A DNA stretch of 64,000 nt, taken from positions 62,001-126,000 of the forward strand of contig WEDG01001552.1 of NCBI GenBank assembly GCA_017591395.1. The letters are read 5' to 3'. The DNA comes from Schistocephalus solidus. Lineage: Eukaryota > Platyhelminthes > Cestoda > Diphyllobothriidea > Diphyllobothriidae. The position numbers and the translations under genes were made by a program. Every line of letters starts with the position of its first letter. Position 1 is the stretch's first letter. Shown in pieces: positions 58,407 to 64,000 of this stretch. The notes beneath the pieces were generated by a model. It was not told where the DNA came from. It made no database searches and saw nothing but the letters and a program-made list of their open reading frames with translations.

Positions 58407-58469
58407 CGAATACTGTTCCAAATGAAGATTTCGGCAGCTTCCCCAAATGAATGGAGAACATTTCTGAAG
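58407..58469 (+). CDS. Host gene exon g
   Basis: The acceptor is GAACGCTTTTAG and the exon is 21 codons in phase 0 (RILFQMKISAASPNEWRTFL then K). The donor is GTGAAC. The following intron would be only 42 bp, a size common in flatworm genes. Confidence 0.55.
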
Positions 58470-58511
58470 GTGAACTTTGACCAGTCTGCGAATACCGACT
58501 TATCCCTTTAG

Positions 58512-58664
58512 TCTTTGCATGCAATGAATGAATTGCTCGGCCTGTGCTCGCCTCACGCGGTGTTGGTTGCTATAAGCGAGGAAGACAGGCAGCAGTCCAA
58601 TGTAGAAAACACGCCTCGTCTATTGATCCCGCGACTACTTGATAAAGTAATTCAGACAATTGAT
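58512..58664 (+). CDS. Host gene exon h
   Basis: The acceptor is ACTTATCCCTTTAG and the exon is 51 codons in phase 0, including SLHAMNELLGLCSPHAVLVA, ISEEDRQQSNVENTPRLLIP and LLDKVIQTID. The donor is GTGGGT. The frame stays open 25 codons more, so the 3' border is inferred from phase with exon i. Confidence 0.6.
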
Positions 58665-58783
58665 GTGGGTTCGACATCTCAACACAAGCGATTTGTTGTG
58701 CGTCAAGGCAAGCATGATTGGCTGGATGAATGCACGTGACTTTGGCGTTCACTTTTATAGTCTGCTATCTCTTAGGGAAACAG

Positions 58784-58885
58784 GTGTACCGTTGTCTGCC
58801 GGATATTCTTAGTAGATTTGCAGAGCACGAACTGGGCAAGCTGAGGGGTTATATTGATGCCTGTGGTCTCATTTACTTCCCATTG
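58784..58885 (+). CDS. Host gene exon i
   Basis: The acceptor is GGGAAACAG and the donor is GTAAGT, which is strong. The 34 codons include VYRCLPDILSRFAEHELGKL and RGYIDACGLIYFPL. An alternative acceptor 8 bases upstream (CTCTTAG) has better pyrimidines but would change the phase. Confidence 0.7.
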
Positions 58886-59700
58886 GTAAGTTTTGTTCCT
58901 ACTAATACACCATATAACATTTGCATATTCCCTATGTTCTTTTTTAAGGCTGGATAACTCTTTTAGTTCGGCTGTAGCATCATCGTCATCGGATTCCATA
59001 GCTAAGAAAATAAATTGGACCGCTTTTTGAATTAGTAAACATTGGCTGTTAACTGATTACGACTTTGTTGAAGAGAGTGCAGTTTAAGAAGCCGCAATAT
59101 TACTTGAACGATATTTCATGGAGAAATTGAGGGTCAGTGAAAGCTAGTAATTATAAAGATGCTACAAGAAAACCGTGTAGTTCAGTTGCTTTGCTAATGT
59201 GCTCTGCTTTCCCTTTCCAATAAACAGTTTTTTTCAACTCCATTAATCCGAAAAGAGTAAAAATGTTCATGCGCTGGCTCATAGTATCGTTTAACTAACC
59301 CTGTCCTTCCTTCCTTCCTTCGACCACTTGCAACTGGATGTAGTCTAGGGCCTTTGTGTGTTTCGTAGAGAGTAGTAGGAAGATTGTCTGACTGGCCGAA
59401 TGTGATTGATGCTGTGACTGGTTCCTGCTGGCAAACCGACACGGAGTAGTCATTTGATCTTCCCTATCTCATTCGGAACGCCTGTATTCCGGTCGTTTGT
59501 GTCATCCCAAACGGAATAGACAGACCTGATTCTTGCATATCTGTTTTTTTATCGTGACAAACCTCAATAGTAGTCTTTTAAGATGGTTAGGCGAAATAAG
59601 TACTCTAAAAAACCTCTCCCGGTGAATGCCTCTTCTACTTCCAATAATAAACTTGTCTATTAGTTGCATTTGAGTAGATTGTCTAGTTTAAACTAAATAA
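58886..59700. other. Host intron, no feature recognised
   Basis: This is the first part of the 4.1-kb intron between exons i and j. No motif is seen. Confidence 0.5.
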
Positions 59701-59710
59701 TATACATTAT

Positions 59711-60652
59711 TTGACGAACGTACACTTGCGATTATTCATCATCAGGCCTTTACAATAATATTAGGGAAAAAGAACTCGCCATGATACAGAAAACCCTCCG
59801 AGAAAACGGCTTTCACGAGAAATTTATCAGTAAATATATGAAGGAACCTTCCCCGAAATCGGACGTGCCAACGGCTCAGCAGAAGGACTTATTTCTCGCA
59901 TTACCTTTTCGAGGGGATCCGGCGAGCGAACTTCTACATCGTCGCTTAAACACTGCTATTGCGTGCATGTACCCAGCCGCTAAGTTAAGGCTAGGGTTCT
60001 CAAGCAACCCACTGCTTCGCCTTGAGGGCAACGATAGACTGCCCTATCAGACCTCGTCAATGTGCATCTACGCCTTCACTTGCTCCTGTCGGACAGGTTA
60101 TATTGATCAAAAAACTAGGCGCCTATTCAAGCGGATGCGCGAGCTCCATCCTGCCTGGCTATATCAAGGCATGGTTAGGTCAATCTCTTGCGCAATTGTG
60201 GCTCATTTGGTTGACAGCGGTCACCGGGTAGACATCAACCAAGCATTCCGAGTAATCTATAAAGTGCCGACAAAACGCCCCAAGTTCCTGCGTCCGCGGA
60301 TACTTGCAACGACAGAGGGAGTGGCCATACGGTTGACCAACCCAACGTTGTGCTCGCAAAAAGTGTTTTTAGTGGTCCTAAGGCTACCTTGGCCGAAAAC
60401 AAACTCAGCATCTGTATTCACATCTCCTGACACGTCGCGTTACAGTGCCGAATCCGTAACCTAGATAATTGCCGTACACCTTCCCCCTCACCCCTATAGG
60501 ACTAGACTATAACCCCTGACCTCTGAACGCCCTCAACCCTCGCCCCCATACTTACTGCATATTGGATGTTTCAACTTTTGTTACTCTAACCTCCCTTATA
60601 CAATTTTAAATGCCTGATGATGAATAATCGAAAGCGTGCGTTCGCCAAAATT
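59711..60652 (+). mobile_element. Penelope-like element remnant P2 with inverted ends
   Basis: A decayed nuclease ORF (59781-60464) is flanked by inverted repeats of about 38 bp (59711-59748 and 60612-60652, sharing GCCTGATGATGAATAATCG). It lies in an intron in sense orientation. Only the C-terminal part of the RT-nuclease protein is present. Terminal repeats in varied orientation are established for Penelope-like elements. Confidence 0.7.
59781..60464 (+). pseudogene. C-terminal RT linker and degenerate GIY-YIG of P2
   Basis: The 227 codons start with a linker (LALPFRGDPASELLHRRLNT) and AAKLRLGFSSNPLLRLEGND. Then comes the nuclease: SMCIYAFTCSCRTGYIDQKT (CIYAF and GYIDQ stand for GIY and YIG), RRLFKRMRELHPAW, ISCAIVAHLVDSGHRVD and a long tail. 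The YIG glycine is replaced and E/H positions are altered, so activity is doubtful although no stop interrupts the frame. Confidence 0.7.
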
Positions 60653-60654
60653 GA

Positions 60655-61425
60655 CTTCGTAACTGCTTATATGGGTATCATCGCTGAAATTATTTGACCT
60701 CTATCTGAGAAACGGTAAAGGACGGAAGCTAGGGATGCTGACCTAGTAACCGGTTCCTATTACCGTTTTAGTGGAACGACTAAACGGATAGAGTTCATTT
60801 GAAGTACCCCTGTAGAAGTCTCTTCTATATTGTTAACAGCTGGTTATAGTAACAGTAATAAGCATGGGTTAAACGAAAGCTTTAGTTATGTAAAACTTTA
60901 AATAGAATATTTGTGACGTCGTGGCTTAGTTAGCATAACAAATGTAGCAGGACATGAACTCAAACCCTCTAAAATACGTATAACAAATGTAGCAGGACAT
61001 GAACTCAAACCCTCTAAAATACGTATATGTACTAAATTTCTGGCAGGGGTTTAACGATCAGCAGGTGCTCGAGTAACGTATCGAGGCGCTTTCTTCTACA
61101 TACCCTTGGTTGTCTAGCCATTATCTAGTGTTAATTAATGACATATGGCTTAACTTGTTTGTACTTCCTAACTTCTAGAACACCTTATCAAGCCAAACCA
61201 TAGAAAATAGATAATATTGTTTGCAAACGCTTTCTGGCCGTGTGCTTTCGCTACTTCTCGCGGTCTGATGTGATATAAAATATTATTAGTAGATTTAAAC
61301 AATGCTAAAAACAGCTTCCCGGTTGGGAATTTCGACTGAACTGGGCGGGTCCATTTGTCAGTGAGGCTCGACCTGCGGCTCCGCAAGCTTTCGCATAGCG
61401 ACTAGTATTATATGCAGAATGGGAT
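60655..61425. other. Host intron with one exact short tandem repeat
   Basis: Apart from the 45-bp duplication at 60935-61024 there is no recognised feature. Confidence 0.6.
60935..61024. repeat. Exact 2 x 45-bp tandem duplication
   Basis: ATAACAAATGTAGCAGGACA and the following 25 bases repeat without a mismatch (60935-60979 and 60980-61024), which points to a recent duplication. Confidence 0.97.
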
Positions 61426-61427
61426 TG

Positions 61428-61835
61428 CTGACAAAGCCAAGGGAGACTGGAACTTCCATTTCTAGCTTATTACTTGTCATCAGCCAGCCATACCCTACCT
61501 CAGATTTGGTAACCCCTGAGGCTCAAACCTACTAATTTTTGTTTAGAAGTCCAAATCCCTGACCACTCAGCCGCGGGATTTGTGGTCTGTCCGTTTTGCT
61601 CAAGGATATTAACAAGGATAGAATGGACAAAACCGATAGGACAACAAGACGGTTAGAGCGTTGGACTTCTAACCAAAAGTCGCAGTTTCATACTTCAAGG
61701 GTTGCAAAATCTGAAAATGAGTATGACTCGTTGATTATGACTTATAAGCCAGAAATTTTCATTCCGGTCTCCCTTATCTTTGTGGGCAATCTCATTCCGA
61801 AAAAGTATCAGTCTTACTAGTGTCACTTCTTCTGA
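61428..61835. repeat. Divergent pair of SINE copies
   Basis: The minus copy (61428-61600) has the AAGGGAGACTGGAA body module and a tRNA-like head near 61525-61590. The plus copy (61620-61830) has head ACAACAAGACGGTTAGAGCG and body GACTTATAAGCCAGAAATTT. Both heads are eroded. Confidence 0.7.
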
Positions 61836-61839
61836 ACCG

Positions 61840-62985
61840 TTTTTATTTGTCCAGAGGCACACGGACTACGAAAAAAACGGATTCTCCTATAACAGAGGCT
61901 ATGCCGAACAACTATTCGTTCCTTGGTCAATTCTGACATGGCTGTGTTATTTTTATCGGAAGATAATTGTTTGATTTCGCTCCAGAACTCGATTCATTCA
62001 ACTAAACTCTGCTCTGAAGGTTCATAGAGCCCAATATCATATGCATAAATCTCAAAAATAGACCTTCACATTTTTTTGGCTTATGCTTAACCGAGGGAAT
62101 ACTTCGCAGTCAATGCTGGCATCCGATAATGCTGTGTCCCATCACCAGTCCTTTTTAATTTATGCGACGGGCTTGGTTTTTCCACAGTACTCACAATTAT
62201 GAGGTCGTTCAGTTAGGGCAGGAAGTTATAATCTTGGACCCTAATTTTATCGATAAAGGCGCCATTTCAGAATTTCCCTCGAAAATTTTCGGGTCACACC
62301 CGACCAATAAAGCCTTCTATCCACAATTTTTTCCTCGAACCTAACACCAAAAAAGCGTCGCTTGACGGCTTCGTGAGGCAGGTAGTGTTCTCTCTCCTTC
62401 TTATTGGCGAAAGGGCTTAGGCTGTAGAATATGTTAACTCCCTTTTTCTGCTGCTGCGGACTGACGGACTGACTGAAAAGAACATGAGGTGATCAATAAA
62501 TGTGCATAACCCCCACGCAACTCGTTCTGTCGTTCAGAATCTAATCAGTGACACGTAGAATATAGGTTAATGTTGTTGTGGACTGTGGAGTTGGTTAAAC
62601 CACTACGGCTGCTAGCTGTTATTAGTATAAATAAGGTAACTGTCCTTGAGGTTCATAGGACGGGCGATGCTTCATGGATAGTGCTCACGAAAGGGAACTA
62701 TGAAGCCTCGTCATGATCTTTCAGAGGTGGTCGTCTGCGTAGAGATAACCAACGGTAACAAGGATGCCCGGATGTAAGAGTCACTTTCATAACACTTTCC
62801 TAGACTGTAGTGTCCCTTCTTTCTCATACTTTTTATCCATCTGAGAGGTTTTAATTAGGCTTGGTAGTATGGGGATCGCAAATAATGTTACCAAGCTTCC
62901 TTATCATTTTAATGATGCTCCTATTCGGTACGCAGATCCAGACTTTGCCTTGTGGGCCTTACATTGTACTTTTTGTTTTTGCATT
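61840..62985. other. Host intron, no feature recognised
   Basis: AT-rich intron up to the acceptor of exon j. No repeat or motif is seen. Confidence 0.5.
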
Positions 62986-62989
62986 GTAG

Positions 62990-63061
62990 GTTGGTTTTCT
63001 TCTGCAAATCCCTTCTGCCCAAGTTGTGGAGGAGTTAACGGAACTCGGCCTACAGTATATT
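62990..63061 (+). CDS. Host gene exon j
   Basis: The acceptor TTTTTGTTTTTGCATTGTAG is strong, as is the donor GTAAGT. The 24 codons in phase 0 encode VGFLLQIPSAQVVEELTELG and LQYI. The phase matches exon i across a 4.1-kb intron holding P2 and a SINE pair. Confidence 0.7.
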
Positions 63062-64000
63062 GTAAGTGATTATTTCATCGAATTGGAATGGTTTTACGCT
63101 CATGCATACTATATTTTGGTCTATACCAGTGAGGCGATGAAGTCCAATGATCAGTTAAACAGTAGGCGACTCGATCACTGGAACTGAAAGCTGCGCACAC
63201 CGTTTCGCTCTTACACTCTCATCCATCATGAGGAACAGTAAAAGCTTAGGGTAACAGTTAGCCAAAATGTTTGAAATGTACATGACTCAATGTTCACTGA
63301 ACTGTAGGTCTAATCAACTTAGCATATGATGCACTCAACACAGACTTTCATACATGGTGCTATGACTGGTTGCACAAGTCGTTAATGCTCATGCATTCAC
63401 ATTGTTCTTGGGCCTTGGCACGAAAATGACTCAAAAGCTTAGCAAATCATTTCCGCGATGGAAGTATTTGAATACCGAAATTATTTACTCTCTTCCCAGC
63501 GTGGGTGTTGATATTGCTCGTAACTGTCGATGCAACTTTGGCCATTCGCAGCCAGTGTAATCATACCGTATTTGGGGCATATTTTCCTTGCCAGTAACTG
63601 CAACATCTATTATAAAAAACCCAGATTGTCGATTAAGTAAAGGTGGATCTTTCGGGCTCATCATAGGACGCTTCTTCTTCTTGCTTGCGCGTACGCGCAA
63701 CAACATCTGTTCCTCACTTTGTCGCCCACTCTCCACCCACCTTCCCGATCGATACCGAACCCTCTGTCTCGATTTTGACCCTCATACTTTTTCGGTGGGG
63801 ATGATGATAAAAATCTATAAACCTAGAGTTAAATTTTGCGGCTCGGTCATCACAATAGACTACACCTTTCTAAAGAGATCGTGTATTAACATGCACCCGT
63901 GGCATAGCGGTGGAAATCATTGAAAACTGGTCAATACGGATACGCTTGTCCATATGAATTCATCTCCAAATGCAGGCTTACTCGGCAGTTACATCAAGCT
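63062..64000. other. Downstream intron to window end
   Basis: I find no further exon with convincing borders. The 111-codon plus-strand stretch at 63588-63923 has no protein character that I recognise. Confidence 0.45.

Larger units (their letters stand above)
174..63061 (+). other. Inferred multi-exon host gene spanning the window
   Basis: Ten exon candidates share one strand, have AG/GT borders and open frames, and join with matching codon phases at all nine junctions (2+1, 0, 1+2, 1+2, 1+2, 0, 0, 0, 0). That would be unlikely if they were chance open stretches. Implied intron lengths are about 53,033, 193, 104, 296, 3517, 465, 42, 119 and 4104 bp. Mixing tiny and giant introns is known for flatworms. 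The pieces are leucine-rich and look helical, but I recognise no family, and HEAT/ARM-like is only an impression. The gene continues beyond both window edges because neither a start nor a stop is assigned. Extra exons in the giant intron cannot be excluded. Confidence 0.6.

Noticed and set aside
58570..58999. Minus-strand proteins opposite exons h and i (for example one starting MESDDDDATAELKEL).
   Set aside because: The plus-strand frame there has splice borders and phase continuity with other exons. The minus-strand stretches lack partners.

Overview
This is nuclear DNA of a multicellular eukaryote. The retroelement families, the short and very long spliceable introns, and one non-LTR element with a C-terminal zinc finger all resemble flatworm genomes. 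A large, repeat-rich tapeworm of the Diphyllobothriidea type (Spirometra or Dibothriocephalus-like) is my best guess, and it is inference. I see no bacterial genes, CRISPR, operons, rRNA or canonical functional tRNA.

The only single-copy coding signal I can support is one plus-strand gene. Exons at 174-281, 53315-53498, 53692-53764, 53869-53937, 54234-54296, 57814-57941, 58407-58469, 58512-58664, 58784-58885 and 62990-63061 have GT/AG borders, open frames and compatible phases at every junction. If the first two are joined directly, almost everything between them is a 53-kb intron filled with mobile elements. The protein is not recognised.

Layout. 0-15 kb: mostly structureless intron with a tandem array of tRNA-derived SINEs (2.9-4.5 kb), divergent SINE pairs, Penelope-type terminal-repeat fragments (10.3-11.3 kb) and microsatellites. 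15.4-37.4 kb: a nested pile of CR1/Jockey-like LINEs. A plus-strand remnant (K) is followed by minus-strand elements: B/D, one element split by a 12.4-kb insert; A1 and A2, near-identical dead copies; C, with ORF1 and ORF2; and E, near full length. 37.4-41.2 kb: a short-repeat cluster and a LINE tail fragment. 41.2-47.3 kb: a plus-strand RTE-like LINE with a C-terminal zinc finger (H), tail to tail with a minus-strand Ty3/gypsy pol remnant (I). 47.4-53.2 kb: Penelope-like GIY-YIG pieces in inverted arrangement and LINE remnants G and F. 53.3-63.1 kb: the exon-rich part of the host gene, with another Penelope-like remnant and a SINE pair in its introns.

Most LINE, gypsy and Penelope remnants lie antisense to the host gene. 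Every transposon ORF examined closely carries frameshifts or stops, so none looks autonomously active. The most informative signals are historical: shared nonsense mutations, a split element with its target-site repeat, and an amplified SINE unit marked by one deletion. A hammerhead-like hairpin recurs in the Penelope-type repeats.
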